From the NCBI RefSeq assembly GCF_900116515.1, contig NZ_FPBA01000013.1, positions 62,001-126,000 on the forward strand: a DNA stretch of 64,000 bases. Reading direction: 5' to 3'. The stretch comes from Geodermatophilus amargosae (GTDB lineage Bacteria > Actinomycetota > Actinomycetes > Mycobacteriales > Geodermatophilaceae). Under the pieces are notes generated by a model, which saw only the letters and a list, made by a program, of their open reading frames with translations, had not been told where the DNA came from and searched no databases. Of the stretch, positions 19,311 to 31,422 are shown one piece after another. How positions within the stretch are numbered: position 1 is the first letter of the stretch; every line of letters begins with the position of its first letter. The position numbers and the translations under genes were made by a program.

Positions 19311-19541
19311 GTCCGCAGTCTGTCCCGCGCCCCCCGGGGCACCGGGACCCGTCTGCCATCCACCGGCACGCGGCTGTCCGTCGGCTGCCCGCGTCGTCGA
19401 GTATCGGGGACGCGGGCTCCAGCGGCGACCCAGCGGACGGCCGGTCGCCCCTGACGCCGGACCCGCGTGGGCACGGGGCGCTCCAGCCAGGACGCCATCC
19501 GTCGCGTGCTGCCCCCTCGTCCCCCCGATGACAGGACAGCC
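19311..19541. promoter_or_regulatory. Divergent intergenic region, SDR / GH2
   Basis: These 231 bases lie between the SDR gene and the GH2 gene and must carry both promoters. The only recognisable element is the 17-bp motif at 19353-19369. No coding potential is convincing. Confidence 0.5.
19353..19369. promoter_or_regulatory. Operator-like motif, site 3 of 4
   Basis: CTGCCATCCACCGGCAC matches site 2 (3133-3149) at 14 of 17 positions. It lies 43 bases upstream of the SDR start and 173 bases upstream of the GH2 start, so it could act on either divergent promoter. Confidence 0.55.
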
Positions 19542-21947
19542 ATGCGCCGCATCCCGTTCACGACCGGCTGGCAGACCCGGCCGCACGCCAACTCCTTCGC
19601 CGAGGTGGTGGGTGCCGCCGCGCCCTGGCAGGACGTGACCCTGCCGCACGACGCCACGCTCGGCGAGCCCCGCGAACCCGCTCACGGCGCCGGCCGCGGC
19701 TACTTCCCCGGCGGCGTGTACGAGTACCGGAGGACGTTCGACGTCCCGTCCGACGCCGCCGGCCGGCGGTGGGTGCTCGAGTTCGAGGGCGTCTACCGGC
19801 GGGCGACGGTCCACGTGAACGGCGCCCTGGCCGGGCACTGGGCGTCGGGCTACACCGGCTTCGCCGTGCCGCTCGACGACTTCCTGCGGTACGGCGACGA
19901 CAACGAGGTGCGGGTCGTGTGCCGGTCGGCCCAGGACTCCCGCTGGTACGCCGGCGCGGGCATCCACCGGCCGGTGCACCTCGTCGTCGGCGACCTGCTG
20001 CACGTCGCGCTCGACGGCGTCCGCGTCACCACCCGGGACGCCGACGCCGAGCTCGCCGTCATCGAGATCGCGACGACCGTGGAGAACGACCGGCCGCGGC
20101 TGGCCACCGTCGAGGCGGTCACCGAGGTCCGCGACGCTGCCGGTGCCGTGGTCGCCACCGACCGGGCGCCGGTCACCGTCCGGCCCGGCGAGCCCGCGGT
20201 CGTGCGGCAGCGCCTCGTCGTCCGCGAGCCGGCCCTGTGGGGTCCCGGCTCACCCGCGCTGTACACCGCCACGGTGCACCTGCGCGACGGCGACGCGGTC
20301 GTCGACGACGACACGGTGACCTTCGGCATCCGGACGGTCTCGGTCGACCCGGTGCGCGGCCTGCGGGTCAACGGCGAGACCGTGGACCTGCGCGGGGCGT
20401 GCGTGCACTCCGACAACGGCGTCCTCGGTTCCGCCACCGTCGACCGCGCCGACGAGCGGCGGGTGGAGCTGCTGCGGGCGGCCGGCTTCAACGCCCTGCG
20501 CAGCGCCCACAACCCGATGAGCCGGGCGATGCTCCAGGCCTGCGACCGGCTCGGCGTCCTCGTCATGGACGAGCTCACCGACGTGTGGACGGAGAGCAAG
20601 TCCGACTTCGACGCCGCACTGGACTTCTCCGAGTGGTGGCAGCGCGACGTCGCGGCGATGGTGCGCAAGGACGTCAACCACCCGAGCGTGGTCATGTACT
20701 CGATCGGCAACGAGATCCCCGAGGTCGCCACCCCGCACGGCGCGCTGTGGTCGCGACGGCTGGCGGAGGCGGTGCGGGCCCTCGACGACACCCGCTCGGT
20801 CACCAACGGCGTCAACGGCATGCTCGCCGTGATCGGCGAGGCGACGCAGAGCGTCGACGGCGGCATCAACACGATGCTGTCGGACATGGGTGGCTTCATG
20901 CGCGAGCTGTCCGGGTCGGAGCTGGTCGGCCGGCGGACGGCGGAGTCCTTCGCGGTGCTCGACGTGGCCGGCCTGAACTACATGGACGCCCGCTACGAGG
21001 CCGACCGCGAGGTCTTCCCGAACCGCGTCGTCGTGGGCAGCGAGACCTTCCCGGGCGACGTCGACCGGCTGTGGCGGCTGGTCCGCGACAACCCGCACGT
21101 GATCGGCGACTTCACCTGGACCGGCTGGGACTACCTCGGGGAGGTGGGCATCGGCCGGGTCGCCGACGTCGAGGACCCGACCGCCCGTCAGCTCAACGGC
21201 CCGTTCCCGTGGCTGCTGGCGCACGTCGGCGACATCGACGTCACCGGGCACCGGCGGCCGGCGTCCTACCACCGCGAGATCGTCTTCGGTCTCCGCCGCG
21301 ACCCCTACGTCGCGGTCCTGCGGCCGGAGCGCTCCGGTCGGGAGACCGTGTCGACACCGTGGTCGTGGAGTGACACCGTCGGCAGCTGGGCCTTCCCCTC
21401 CGGGACCGAGGGGACGCCGCTGACGGTCGAGGTCCACAGCGACGCCGACGAGGTCGAGCTGCTGCTCGACGGCGAGTCGCTGGGCACCGCGAAGGCAGGG
21501 GAGGCCCACCGCTTCCGGGCGGAGTTCACGGTGACCTGGGCGCCCGGTGAGCTCACCGCCGTCGCCCGCACCGGCGGCGGGGAGACCGGCCGGTTCTCGC
21601 TGCGGTCGGTGGAGGGGCCGGTCGCGCTGGCCGCCGTCGCCGACCGCGAGGTGATCCGGGCCGACGGCACCGACCTCGCGTACGTGGACCTCACGCTGCA
21701 GGACGCCGCCGGCACCGTGGCGCTCGGCGTCGACCGCGAGGTCACCGTCACGGTCGAGGGGCCCGGCGTGCTCGCCGGGTTCGGCAGCGCGGCGCCGTCG
21801 ACCGAGGAGTCCTACCTCGACGACGTGCACACCACGTTCGACGGCCGCGCGCTGGCCGTCGTCCGCCCGACCGGCCCGGGGACGATCACGGTCACCGCGT
21901 CGGCGGCCGGCTGCGAGCGCGTGACCACGACCGTCGAGGCGCGCTGA
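19542..21947 (+). CDS. GH2 family glycoside hydrolase (beta-galactosidase/beta-glucuronidase type)
   Basis: An 801-residue GH2 enzyme. It opens with the sugar-binding domain (LPHDATL, YEYRRTFDVP), then an immunoglobulin-like sandwich (to VTFGIRTVSVD) and the TIM barrel with LRGACVHSDNG and AHNPMS. Glu391 in SIGNEIPE is the acid/base and Glu501 in GSETFPG the nucleophile. C-terminal sandwich modules follow, ending in a Big-like domain (VTVEGPGVLAGFGSAAPS). No signal peptide, so it is cytoplasmic. ATG 19542 follows an AGGA. It would remove a non-reducing beta-linked galactose or glucuronic acid from rhamnogalacturonan-like fragments. Confidence 0.85.
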   Translation: MRRIPFTTGWQTRPHANSFAEVVGAAAPWQDVTLPHDATLGEPREPAHGAGRGYFPGGVYEYRRTFDVPSDAAGRRWVLEFEGVYRRATVHVNGALAGHWASGYTGFAVPLDDFLRYGDDNEVRVVCRSAQDSRWYAGAGIHRPVHLVVGDLLHVALDGVRVTTRDADAELAVIEIATTVENDRPRLATVEAVTEVRDAAGAVVATDRAPVTVRPGEPAVVRQRLVVREPALWGPGSPALYTATVHLRDGDAVVDDDTVTFGIRTVSVDPVRGLRVNGETVDLRGACVHSDNGVLGSATVDRADERRVELLRAAGFNALRSAHNPMSRAMLQACDRLGVLVMDELTDVWTESKSDFDAALDFSEWWQRDVAAMVRKDVNHPSVVMYSIGNEIPEVATPHGALWSRRLAEAVRALDDTRSVTNGVNGMLAVIGEATQSVDGGINTMLSDMGGFMRELSGSELVGRRTAESFAVLDVAGLNYMDARYEADREVFPNRVVVGSETFPGDVDRLWRLVRDNPHVIGDFTWTGWDYLGEVGIGRVADVEDPTARQLNGPFPWLLAHVGDIDVTGHRRPASYHREIVFGLRRDPYVAVLRPERSGRETVSTPWSWSDTVGSWAFPSGTEGTPLTVEVHSDADEVELLLDGESLGTAKAGEAHRFRAEFTVTWAPGELTAVARTGGGETGRFSLRSVEGPVALAAVADREVIRADGTDLAYVDLTLQDAAGTVALGVDREVTVTVEGPGVLAGFGSAAPSTEESYLDDVHTTFDGRALAVVRPTGPGTITVTASAAGCERVTTTVEAR

Positions 21948-21970
21948 CCGGGCTCCTCCACCGTGCCGGC

Positions 21971-22564
21971 ATGACGGACGGGGGCCTGCGGGTGCAGCCG
22001 TGGCGCGCCGGCGGGTGGACGACCGCCCCCGCCGCCGCCGTCGAGGACGGGCCGGACCTGGTGGTGACCGCCGTCGAGGGCAGCGACGCGGGGCGGCACA
22101 CCGCCTACGGCTTCGTGCACGACGACGCGCACGCGCTCCTGTCCCCGATGGCGTCCCCGGGCGCGGTCGAGGTGACGTCCGACGTCGGCTGGGACGGGCA
22201 GTTCGACCAGGCCGGGCTGGTGCTCCGGGCGGACGAGGAGACCTGGCTCGAGGCCGGGGTGGAGACGACCGACGGCGCCGCCTACGTCGGCGCCGTCGTC
22301 ACGCTGGGCCACTCGGACTGGTCATCGGCACCGGCGCCGGAGTGGGCCGGCCGCCGGGTCACCGTCCGGGCCAGCCGTGCCGGGGACGCGGTCACCGTCC
22401 GCGCGCGGGTCGACGACGAGGCCTTCCGCCTGGTCCGGGTCGCGTCCTTCCCGCCGGAGGCCGCGGTGCGGGCCGGGCCCCACTGCTGCGCACCCACCCG
22501 GAGCGGCCTCGTCGTGCGCTTCCGGCGGTGGGCGCTCGGCCCGGCGGACGCCGCGCTGCACTGA
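21971..22564 (+). CDS. DUF1349 domain protein (concanavalin-like fold)
   Basis: A 197-residue protein. SDVGWDGQFDQAGLVLRADEETWLEAGVE and the closing VRAGPHCCAPTRSGLVVRF match DUF1349, a family with a ConA-like lectin/glucanase fold common in glycan loci. No catalytic residue pair is assured. It starts 23 bases after the GH2 stop, without a strong ribosome-binding site, so coupled translation is likely. A role as cytoplasmic carbohydrate-binding or processing partner of the GH2 enzyme is inference. Confidence 0.75.
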   Translation: MTDGGLRVQPWRAGGWTTAPAAAVEDGPDLVVTAVEGSDAGRHTAYGFVHDDAHALLSPMASPGAVEVTSDVGWDGQFDQAGLVLRADEETWLEAGVETTDGAAYVGAVVTLGHSDWSSAPAPEWAGRRVTVRASRAGDAVTVRARVDDEAFRLVRVASFPPEAAVRAGPHCCAPTRSGLVVRFRRWALGPADAALH

Positions 22565-22570
22565 GCCGCG

Positions 22571-22587
22571 CTGCCACTGGATGGCAG
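22571..22587. promoter_or_regulatory. Operator-like motif, site 4 of 4 (perfect palindrome)
   Basis: CTGCCACTGGATGGCAG is a perfect six-base inverted repeat with a five-base spacer. Read on the other strand (CTGCCATCCAGTGGCAG) it matches site 3 at 14 of 17 positions. It lies in the short DUF1349-GH3 gap, 41 bases upstream of the GH3 GTG, where a promoter for GH3 would sit. Confidence 0.6.
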
Positions 22588-22627
22588 CCGCGAGGACGTG
22601 CGGTCCGCGGCACAGCAGGATCGGGCG

Positions 22628-24874
22628 GTGACCTCCGCCACGCCCTCCGTCCGGTCCCACCTCGACGCACTGCCCCTCGAGACGAAGGCGGCGCTGCTGT
22701 CCGGCCAGGACTTCTGGTCCACCGCGCCGGTCGAGGAGGCCGGGCTGCCGTCGGTGGTGCTCACCGACGGCCCGCACGGCGTGCGGCGCCAGGAGGGGGA
22801 CTTCGACCGGATCGGGCTGCTGCAGAGCGTCCCGGCCACCTGCTTCCCGCCGGCCGTCGCCGTCGGGTCGAGCTGGGACCCGGAGGTCGCCAAGCGGATC
22901 GGGACGGCGGTCGGGCGGGAGGCGCGGGCGCTCGGGGTGCCCGTCGTCCTCGGCCCGGGCGTGAACATCAAGCGGTCGCCGCTGTGCGGGCGGAACTTCG
23001 AGTACTACTCCGAAGACCCGTTGCTGACCGGCGTGCTCGGCGCCGCGCACGTCCGCGGCCAGCAGGCGGAGGGTGTCGGCGCGTCGGTGAAGCACTTCGC
23101 GGCCAACAACCAGGAGACGCAGCGCATGCAGGTCAGCGCCGACGTCGACGAGCGCACCCTGCGCGAGATCTACCTGCCCGCCTTCGAGCGGATCGTCACC
23201 TCGGCGCAGCCGGCCACGGTCATGTGTGCCTACAACCGGGTGAACGGCGTCTACGCGTCGCAGAACCGCTGGCTGCTCACCGAGGTGCTGCGCGAGCAGT
23301 GGGGCTTCGAGGGCGTCGTCGTCTCCGACTGGGGCGCCGTCGACGACCGGGTCGCGGCGCTGGCCGCCGGCCTGGACCTGCAGATGCCCGGCGACCACGG
23401 CGCGGGCAACCGGCTCGTCGTCGAGGCCGTCCGCGCCGGCGAGCTCGACGAGGCCCTCGTCGACCGCAGCGCCCGGCGGGTGGCCGTTCTCGCCGACCTG
23501 GTGACCGAGCCGACCGCCGGCTTCGACGTCGACGCCCACCACACCCTGGCCCGGGAGCTCGCGGCGCAGTGCGCGGTGCTGCTCAAGAACGACGGCGCCG
23601 TGCTGCCGCTGGCGCCGGGTGCGCGGGTCGCCGTCGTCGGCGAGTTCGCCCGCACCCCGCGCTACCAGGGCGGCGGCAGCTCGCACGTCAACGCCACCCG
23701 CGTCGACGACGCGCTGACCGCGCTGCGGGAGGCGCTCCCCGCCGTCTCGTTCGCGCCCGGCTTCTCCCTCGACGGCTCCGGCGACGCCGCCGCACTGCGG
23801 GACGAGGCGGTCGCCGCGGCCCGCGACGCCGAGGTCACCGTCGTCTTCGCCGGCCTGGCCGAGTCCGACGAGTCCGAGGGCTTCGACCGCACCACCATCG
23901 GCCTGCCCGCGGTGCAGGTGGAGCTGATCCGGGCCGTGGCCGCGGCCAGCCCGCGCACCGTCGTCGTCCTGTCCTCGGGCGGCATCGTGTCCCTGGAGGG
24001 CTGGCACGACGACGTCGACGCGGTCCTGGCCGGGTTCCTGCTCGGCCAGGCCGGCGGCAGCGCGCTGGCCGACCTGCTCACCGGCGCGGTGAGCCCCTCC
24101 GGGCGGCTGGCCGAGTCGATCCCGCTGCGCCTGGAGGACACCCCCAGCCACCTGAACTTCCCGGGCGAGCAGGGGCACGTCCGCTACGGCGAGGGCGTGA
24201 TGGTCGGCTACCGGCACTACACGACCGTCGACCGTCCGGTGCGGTACCCCTTCGGGCACGGGCTGGGCTACACGACCGTCGAGACCTCCGACCTTCGGGT
24301 GACGGCGACCGGCGACGACTCGGCGACCGTCTCGGTGAGCGTGACCAACACCGGGGAGCGGACGGGCCGGCACGTGGTGCAGGTCTACGTGGCGACGACG
24401 GCCGGCCCGGTCCGCCGTCCCGCCCGGGAGCTGCGCGCCTTCGCCAAGGTCTCGCTGCAGCCCGGGGAGTCGCGGACGGTGGAGCTGGCGCTCGACCGCC
24501 GCGCGTTCGCCTACTGGGACGTCCGCGAGGGCGGCTGGGTCGTGGCGCCGGGCGAGTACACCGTGCAGGTCGGCGCCAGCGCTGCCGAGGTCCTGGCCGA
24601 GGAGACGGTGACGCTGGCCGGCGACACGGTCGTCCCGGAGCTCACGCTGGGCTCGTCGGTGGCCGAGTGGTTCACCCACCCGGTCGTCGGGGCGCGGCTG
24701 CTCGAGGGCTTCCTCGCCACCATGCCGGAGGGCGCCGCGGAGATGCACGCCGGGATGCTGCAGATGATCGGGTCGATGCCGATGCGCCGGTTCGCCGCCG
24801 ACTTCGGTGCCGCCATCCCGCCCGCCGAGCTCGACCGCCTCGTCGCCGTCGCCCGCGAGGCCCGCGCCGGCTGA
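22628..24874 (+). CDS. GH3 family beta-glycosidase
   Basis: A 748-residue GH3 enzyme with the N-terminal barrel (TDGPHGVR, GPGVNIKRSPLCGRNFEYYSED in pieces, VKHFAANNQE), nucleophile Asp234 in VVSDWGAV, the C-terminal alpha/beta sandwich (GGGSSHVN) and an FnIII-like domain (PFGHGLGYT to the end). KHF-AxNxQE and RNFEYYSEDP are beta-glucosidase/beta-xylosidase hallmarks. No signal peptide. GTG 22628 was chosen because the family alignment begins shortly after; ribosome-binding site is weak. It closes the glycan locus and would finish depolymerisation to monosaccharides. Confidence 0.88.
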   Translation: MTSATPSVRSHLDALPLETKAALLSGQDFWSTAPVEEAGLPSVVLTDGPHGVRRQEGDFDRIGLLQSVPATCFPPAVAVGSSWDPEVAKRIGTAVGREARALGVPVVLGPGVNIKRSPLCGRNFEYYSEDPLLTGVLGAAHVRGQQAEGVGASVKHFAANNQETQRMQVSADVDERTLREIYLPAFERIVTSAQPATVMCAYNRVNGVYASQNRWLLTEVLREQWGFEGVVVSDWGAVDDRVAALAAGLDLQMPGDHGAGNRLVVEAVRAGELDEALVDRSARRVAVLADLVTEPTAGFDVDAHHTLARELAAQCAVLLKNDGAVLPLAPGARVAVVGEFARTPRYQGGGSSHVNATRVDDALTALREALPAVSFAPGFSLDGSGDAAALRDEAVAAARDAEVTVVFAGLAESDESEGFDRTTIGLPAVQVELIRAVAAASPRTVVVLSSGGIVSLEGWHDDVDAVLAGFLLGQAGGSALADLLTGAVSPSGRLAESIPLRLEDTPSHLNFPGEQGHVRYGEGVMVGYRHYTTVDRPVRYPFGHGLGYTTVETSDLRVTATGDDSATVSVSVTNTGERTGRHVVQVYVATTAGPVRRPARELRAFAKVSLQPGESRTVELALDRRAFAYWDVREGGWVVAPGEYTVQVGASAAEVLAEETVTLAGDTVVPELTLGSSVAEWFTHPVVGARLLEGFLATMPEGAAEMHAGMLQMIGSMPMRRFAADFGAAIPPAELDRLVAVAREARAG

Positions 24875-24881
24875 ACGGTCC

Positions 24882-24913
24882 GGGGTGGCAGGAATGGCCG
24901 TTCCTGCCACCCC
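24882..24913. terminator. Bidirectional hairpin terminator
   Basis: A perfect 13-bp stem (24882-24894 with 24901-24913) and a 6-base loop lie 7 bases after the GH3 stop and before the convergent MmyB-like gene. The T-tract is missing, as is common in this group. Confidence 0.75.
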
Positions 24914-24934
24914 CGGGCCGGCGGCTGGTCGGGA

Positions 24935-25822
24935 TCAGGTCCGGTCCGCCGCCGGGGTGGCCGCCTGGGTGGCGGTTGCGGCCCAGCTGGCCAGGAGCTT
25001 GAGCGCGTCCTCCGACGGTGAGCCCGGTTCGGCCGTGTAGATGGTCAGGCGGAGGTCCGAGCGGTCCTCGGTGGGGAGGTCGAGGGTGCGGTAGTGCAGG
25101 TCCACCGTGCCGACGACGGGGTGGTGGAACTGCTTGGTCCCGTTGTGGTGGATGCGGACGTCGTGCGCGGCCCACCGGGTCCGGAACTCCTCGCTCACCG
25201 TGGACAGCTCCCCGACGAGCTCGCGCAGCTGCGTGTCGTGCGGGCGGCGGCCGGCCTCGGCGCGGAGCAGGGCAACGGTGACGTCGGCCGCGCCCTCCCG
25301 GTCCAGGTAGAAGTCGCGCGCCCGCGGGTCGAGGAACTGGAACCGGGCGAAGTTCGGCGGACGCCGCGGGTCGTCGAACATCGGGGAGTGCAGCGCCCAC
25401 CCCAGGGTGTTGGTCGCGAGGACGTCCAGGCGACCGTCGGCGACGAACGCGGCCGACCCCGTCATCGAGTCGAGCATCCACTGCACCTGCGGCTGGATGT
25501 GCGCCCTGCCACCGCGGCGTTGCGGGGTGCGGGCCGGCCTGGAGGCGGCGCGGGCCAGGTTGAACAGGTGGGCGCGCTCGGCCTCGTCGAGCTGCAGCGC
25601 CCGGGCGACGGCCTCCAGCACGTCCTCGGAGACACCGGCGATGTGGCCCTTCTCCAGCCGGGTGTACCAGTCGGTGCTCACCCCGGCGAGGACGGCGACC
25701 TCCTCGCGGCGCAGCCCGGCCACCCGCCGCCGCCCACCGCCCGGCAGGAGCCCGGCCTGCTCGGGGGTGATGCGGGCCCGCCGGCTGGTGAGGAAGTCGC
25801 GGATGTCGGCCCGGTTGTCCAC
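24935..25822 (-). CDS. XRE regulator with MmyB-like ligand-binding domain
   Basis: A 295-residue regulator. The HTH spans about 8-75 ([37 protein letters not shown]), followed by the MmyB-like domain ([47 protein letters not shown]). Proteins of this group often sit beside dehydrogenases or exporters and repress them. It is divergent from a zinc alcohol dehydrogenase and MFS exporter. Start GTG 25822; much longer in-frame sequence upstream is antisense of the dehydrogenase gene and was not used. Confidence 0.85.
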   Translation of the reverse strand: MDNRADIRDFLTSRRARITPEQAGLLPGGGRRRVAGLRREEVAVLAGVSTDWYTRLEKGHIAGVSEDVLEAVARALQLDEAERAHLFNLARAASRPARTPQRRGGRAHIQPQVQWMLDSMTGSAAFVADGRLDVLATNTLGWALHSPMFDDPRRPPNFARFQFLDPRARDFYLDREGAADVTVALLRAEAGRRPHDTQLRELVGELSTVSEEFRTRWAAHDVRIHHNGTKQFHHPVVGTVDLHYRTLDLPTEDRSDLRLTIYTAEPGSPSEDALKLLASWAATATQAATPAADRT

Positions 25823-25966
25823 GCCGTCGACGCTACGTCGCGCCCACCGGGAGAAGGGGGGCGAGCTTCCACCCCCCACAGACCCGACCTCCCACGCGCC
25901 TTCCCGGGGGCGTTCCGTGGAGTCCAGCCACCCCACCCGACCACCTCTCGAACGAGGAGATCCACC

Positions 25967-27007
25967 GTGCGCGTCCACGCCTACGCCGCCCCCGCCGCCG
26001 GCCGCCCCCTTGCCCCCACCACCATCGAGCGCCGGGACGTCGGCCCCGACGACGTCCTGATCGAGGTCGAGTACGCCGGCATCTGCCACTCCGACATCCA
26101 CACCGTCAACGGCGACTGGGGCCCGCAGCCCTTCCCCGTCGTCCCCGGCCACGAGATCGTCGGCGTCGTCACCGAGGTCGGGCCCCGGGTCACGCGCCAC
26201 CGGGTCGGTGACCGCGTCGGCGTCGGCTGCATGGTCGACTCCTGCGGCGAGTGCGCCAACTGCCGCAACGGCGACGAGCAGTACTGCCTCGACGGCCTGG
26301 TCCCCACGTACGCCGGCACGGACCGCGACGGCAGCACCACCCAGGGCGGCTACTCCACCCACGTCGTGGTCGACGCGGACTTCGTGCTGCGCGTGCCCGA
26401 CGGCATCGGCCCCGCGGCCGCCGCGCCGCTGCTGTGCGCCGGCATCACCACCTGGTCGCCGCTGCGCCGCTGGGGCGCCGGGCCGGGCAGGCGGGTCGCC
26501 GTCGTCGGCCTCGGCGGCCTGGGCCACATGGCCGTCAAGCTCGCACACGCGATGGGTGCGGAGGTGACCGTGCTGTCGCAGTCGCTGAAGAAGCAGGAGG
26601 ACGGCCTGCGGCTCGGCGCCGACTCCTACTTCGCGACCACTGACCCGGACACGTTCACCCAGCTGGCCGGGCGGTTCCACCTGATCGTGAACACCGTCAG
26701 CGCGACGATCGACGTCGACGCGTACCTGTCCCTGCTGGCCGTCGACGGCACGCTGGTCAACGTCGGCGCTCCCGCCGAGCCGCTGAGCCTGAACGCGATG
26801 TCGCTGATCGGCGGCCGCCGCTCGTACGCCGGTTCGATGATCGGCGGCATCGCCGAGACCCAGGAGATGTTGGACTTCTGTGCCGAGCACGGCATCGGGG
26901 CCGAGGTCGAGGTCGTCCCCGCCGACCGGGTCAACGAGGCCTACGAGCGCGTGCTCGCCTCCGACGTCCGCTACCGGTTCGTCATCGACGCCGCGACCCT
27001 GCGGTGA
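25967..27007 (+). CDS. Zinc-dependent alcohol dehydrogenase (CAD/YahK-like)
   Basis: A 346-residue MDR protein. Catalytic zinc ligands are Cys40, His62 and Glu63. Structural zinc Cys93, Cys96, Cys99 and Cys107 are all present. The Rossmann motif is [11 protein letters not shown] (about 180-190). The [16 protein letters not shown] segment is typical of NADP-dependent cinnamyl-alcohol/YahK-type reductases that act on aldehydes. GTG 25967 is preceded by GAGGAG. Its stop overlaps the next gene (GTGA). Likely role: aldehyde detoxification, controlled by the divergent MmyB-like protein. Confidence 0.87.
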   Translation: MRVHAYAAPAAGRPLAPTTIERRDVGPDDVLIEVEYAGICHSDIHTVNGDWGPQPFPVVPGHEIVGVVTEVGPRVTRHRVGDRVGVGCMVDSCGECANCRNGDEQYCLDGLVPTYAGTDRDGSTTQGGYSTHVVVDADFVLRVPDGIGPAAAAPLLCAGITTWSPLRRWGAGPGRRVAVVGLGGLGHMAVKLAHAMGAEVTVLSQSLKKQEDGLRLGADSYFATTDPDTFTQLAGRFHLIVNTVSATIDVDAYLSLLAVDGTLVNVGAPAEPLSLNAMSLIGGRRSYAGSMIGGIAETQEMLDFCAEHGIGAEVEVVPADRVNEAYERVLASDVRYRFVIDAATLR

Positions 27008-28275
27008 CCCCGGACCGGCTGACGCGCCCGGCGGGGCCGGCGATCCCGCCCGCCGGGGCCCGGGAACGGCTCCCACTGGTCGTGTACGTGCTGGCGGCCG
27101 GCACCTTCCTGATGCTCACCACCGAGTTCGTGGTGGCCGGACTGCTGCCGGAGATCGCCGGCGACCTGCAGGTGACCGTGGCCCAGGCCGGGCTGCTGAT
27201 CACGGTGTTCGCGGCCGGGATGATCGTAGGCTCACCGGTGATGGCGCTGCTGACCCGGCGGATGCCGCAGCGGACGACGCTGGTGCTCGCCCTCGTCGTC
27301 TTCGCGGCCGGGCACGTCGTCGTCGCCCTCGGCTCGGACTTCCCGCTGCTGCTCGCGGCCCGCTTCGTCACCGCGTGGGCGGCCGGCGCCTTCTGGTCGG
27401 TGGCATCGGTGGCGGCCACCCGCGCCGCCGGCCCCGGCGCCGGCGCCCGCGCCCTGGGCCTGGTGGGCGCCGGCGGCATGCTCGCCAACGTCGTCGGTGT
27501 GCCGTTGGGCGCGTTCGCCGGACAGCTGACGGGCTGGCGCGGACCGTTCTGGGCGCTCGCCGCACTCGCCGGAGGCGCCGTCTGGCTCATCGCCCGCCAG
27601 GTACCGCACGGCGGCCCGGCCGGGGAGGCGGTGTCCCTGCGATCCCAGTTCGCCGCGGTGCGCTCCGGCCGGCTGTGGCTGGTGCTGGCCGCCTGCGCGA
27701 CCACGACCGGCGCGGTGCTGTCGGCCTACTCCTACGTCTCCCCGCTGCTCACCGACCGGGCCGGCATCGCCGTCGGCCTGGTGCCGCTCGTGCTCGTGGG
27801 CTTCGGCGTCGGCTCCCTGGTCGGCACGATCGTCGGTGGTCGCCTCGGCGACGTCCGTCCGCACGCGACGACCATCGCCGTCCCCGCGGCGACCACGGTC
27901 GTCCTCGCGGCGATCTGGCTGCTCTCCGCGCAGGCGGTGCCCACGGTCGTGCTGGTCACCCTGCTGGGGCTCGTCGGGCTCAGCGCCAACCCGGTGTTGT
28001 CGTCCCTGGCGGTCCGCTTCGCCGGCGTGGCACCCACGCTCGGGGTGGCGATGTCGGTCTCGGCGTACAACCTCGGCACCGCCGCCGGGACCGGGATCGC
28101 CGGCGCCACCCTCGACTCGGGTCTCGGTGCAGTCGGTCCCGCGATGGTCGGCACCGTTCTCGCCGCACTGACCCTGGTCCCCGCGGTCACCATCGCCCGC
28201 GTCCAGCGCCGCCGGCGCGCGACGCGCCCGGCCGCCGGGATCGGAAGCGCTGCCGCCTGCGGCCGGGCCGCCTGA
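27004..28275 (+). CDS. MFS transporter (DHA1 / AraJ-like exporter)
   Basis: A 423-residue membrane protein with about twelve hydrophobic segments. After TM2 it carries a motif A variant ([15 protein letters not shown]) and [16 protein letters not shown] in TM4-5. This pattern fits the DHA1 drug/sugar exporters related to AraJ and chloramphenicol exporters. The short cytoplasmic C-tail is Arg-rich. GTG 27004 overlaps the dehydrogenase stop, so the pair is co-translated. Export of a toxic alcohol, aldehyde or antibiotic is possible; the substrate is unknown. Confidence 0.82.
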   Translation: MTPDRLTRPAGPAIPPAGARERLPLVVYVLAAGTFLMLTTEFVVAGLLPEIAGDLQVTVAQAGLLITVFAAGMIVGSPVMALLTRRMPQRTTLVLALVVFAAGHVVVALGSDFPLLLAARFVTAWAAGAFWSVASVAATRAAGPGAGARALGLVGAGGMLANVVGVPLGAFAGQLTGWRGPFWALAALAGGAVWLIARQVPHGGPAGEAVSLRSQFAAVRSGRLWLVLAACATTTGAVLSAYSYVSPLLTDRAGIAVGLVPLVLVGFGVGSLVGTIVGGRLGDVRPHATTIAVPAATTVVLAAIWLLSAQAVPTVVLVTLLGLVGLSANPVLSSLAVRFAGVAPTLGVAMSVSAYNLGTAAGTGIAGATLDSGLGAVGPAMVGTVLAALTLVPAVTIARVQRRRRATRPAAGIGSAAACGRAA

Positions 28276-28285
28276 CCCCTTGCTC

Positions 28286-28330
28286 CGTGCACGTCCGCGG
28301 ATCTGTCCCGCAGATCCGCGGACGTGCGCG
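28286..28330. terminator. Strong bidirectional hairpin between MFS and mazF
   Basis: A 17-bp perfect stem (28289-28305 with 28311-28327), extended to 20 bp with a G-T wobble, and a five-base loop TCCCG. It serves the convergent MFS and mazF genes. The stem core TCCGCGGATC is repeated in the hairpin past the DHA2 gene at 28939-28967. Confidence 0.8.
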
Positions 28331-28336
28331 GTCAGA
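28294..28336. repeat. Hairpin repeat, left copy flanking mazEF
   Basis: The segment TCCGCGGATC...GATCCGCGG, followed at a fixed distance by GTGC-CGG-TCAGA, has a near-copy at 28938-28983. Both copies end at the stop codon (TCA on this strand) of a minus-strand gene, and between them lies exactly the mazEF pair. Confidence 0.6.
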
Positions 28337-28679
28337 GCTGGAGGTGCAGGCGGAGCGCGTCGTCGAGGGCGGCCATCGTCGTGGCGGGCACCCGTCCGAG
28401 CACTGGACCGACGCGCTCGACCGCGACTGCACGCACCTGTTCCGCCTGGGCCTTGCTGTCGACCTGCAGGCCCGTGTCCGCAGCTGGGAGCAGGGTCTGG
28501 AAGGGGAAGACACGGGTGGTGTTGCCGGTGACCGGGACGACGGTCACCACGCCACGCCGCAGACGGTCCGCCACCGCGTTGGCCCGGTCGTTGCTGACGA
28601 CGACGGCGGGTCGGCGCTTTCCGGCCTCGCTCCCGCGGATCGGTTCGAGGTCGACCAGGCGGATCTCACCGCGCAGCAT
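28332..28679 (-). CDS. mazF: MazF/PemK-type mRNA interferase toxin
   Basis: A 115-residue toxin of the MazF family. It has the N-terminal [29 protein letters not shown] with the conserved R-P-x-V-V-x-S-N core, [15 protein letters not shown], and [17 protein letters not shown]. The family cleaves single-stranded mRNA at short motifs. The start overlaps the antitoxin stop by 14 bases, the usual antitoxin-first order. No transmembrane or signal segment; a cytoplasmic enzyme. Confidence 0.9.
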   Translation of the reverse strand: MLRGEIRLVDLEPIRGSEAGKRRPAVVVSNDRANAVADRLRRGVVTVVPVTGNTTRVFPFQTLLPAADTGLQVDSKAQAEQVRAVAVERVGPVLGRVPATTMAALDDALRLHLQL

Positions 28680-28896
28680 CGCCCGGCCCGTCGCCCACGG
28701 TCGTCTGCCAGTCGGCCTCCTCGCCCGACGCCCGCCACTCCTCCCACGCGGCCGCGTAGTCGTCCTCGAGGTCTGGGTGCCGGAGGAGACGGATCGCGTG
28801 CTGCAGGGCCGCCGACCGGGACCGGAGGCCGGCCGACCGGGCGTAGTCGTCGAGGACCGCGACGTCCTCCTCGGTCAGGCTGATGCTGAGCTTCAC
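28666..28896 (-). CDS. mazE: MazE-like ribbon-helix-helix antitoxin
   Basis: A 76-residue protein. The N-terminal [22 protein letters not shown] matches a ribbon-helix-helix DNA-binding fold, and the acidic, Trp-rich C-terminus ([15 protein letters not shown]) is the likely toxin-binding tail, as in mycobacterial MazE proteins. It would neutralise MazF and repress the operon. A perfect 16-bp palindrome starts 9 bases upstream of its ATG. Confidence 0.88.
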   Translation of the reverse strand: MKLSISLTEEDVAVLDDYARSAGLRSRSAALQHAIRLLRHPDLEDDYAAAWEEWRASGEEADWQTTVGDGPGDAAR

Positions 28897-28904
28897 ACCG
28901 CGAT

Positions 28905-28920
28905 GCTACTCCGGTAGCAC
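28905..28920. promoter_or_regulatory. mazEF autoregulatory operator candidate
   Basis: TGCTACTCCGGTAGCA is a perfect six-base inverted repeat around TCCG, placed 9-24 bases upstream of the mazE ATG, where a ribbon-helix-helix antitoxin would bind over the promoter. Confidence 0.6.
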
Positions 28921-28937
28921 CGTTCTTCCCCTGTCCT

Positions 28938-31334
<2,397 letters not shown>

Positions 31335-31422
31335 CCGGACATCATCGCGCGGATCGTGCAGTCCGGGCAATGTTGCGTAGCCTGCACGGCGTGTCGCGTC
31401 GGTCTCAGGGGCCGGCGCCCTG

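Noticed and set aside
24935-27076. A 713-residue minus-strand frame reaching from the MmyB-like gene through the alcohol dehydrogenase
   Set aside because: Only the last 295 residues match a family; the first part is antisense of the dehydrogenase. The GTG at 25822 fits the family start.
28286-28330. Attachment site or origin because of the long perfect palindrome
   Set aside because: It lies between convergent stops and has the position of a terminator. No integrase or replication genes are near.
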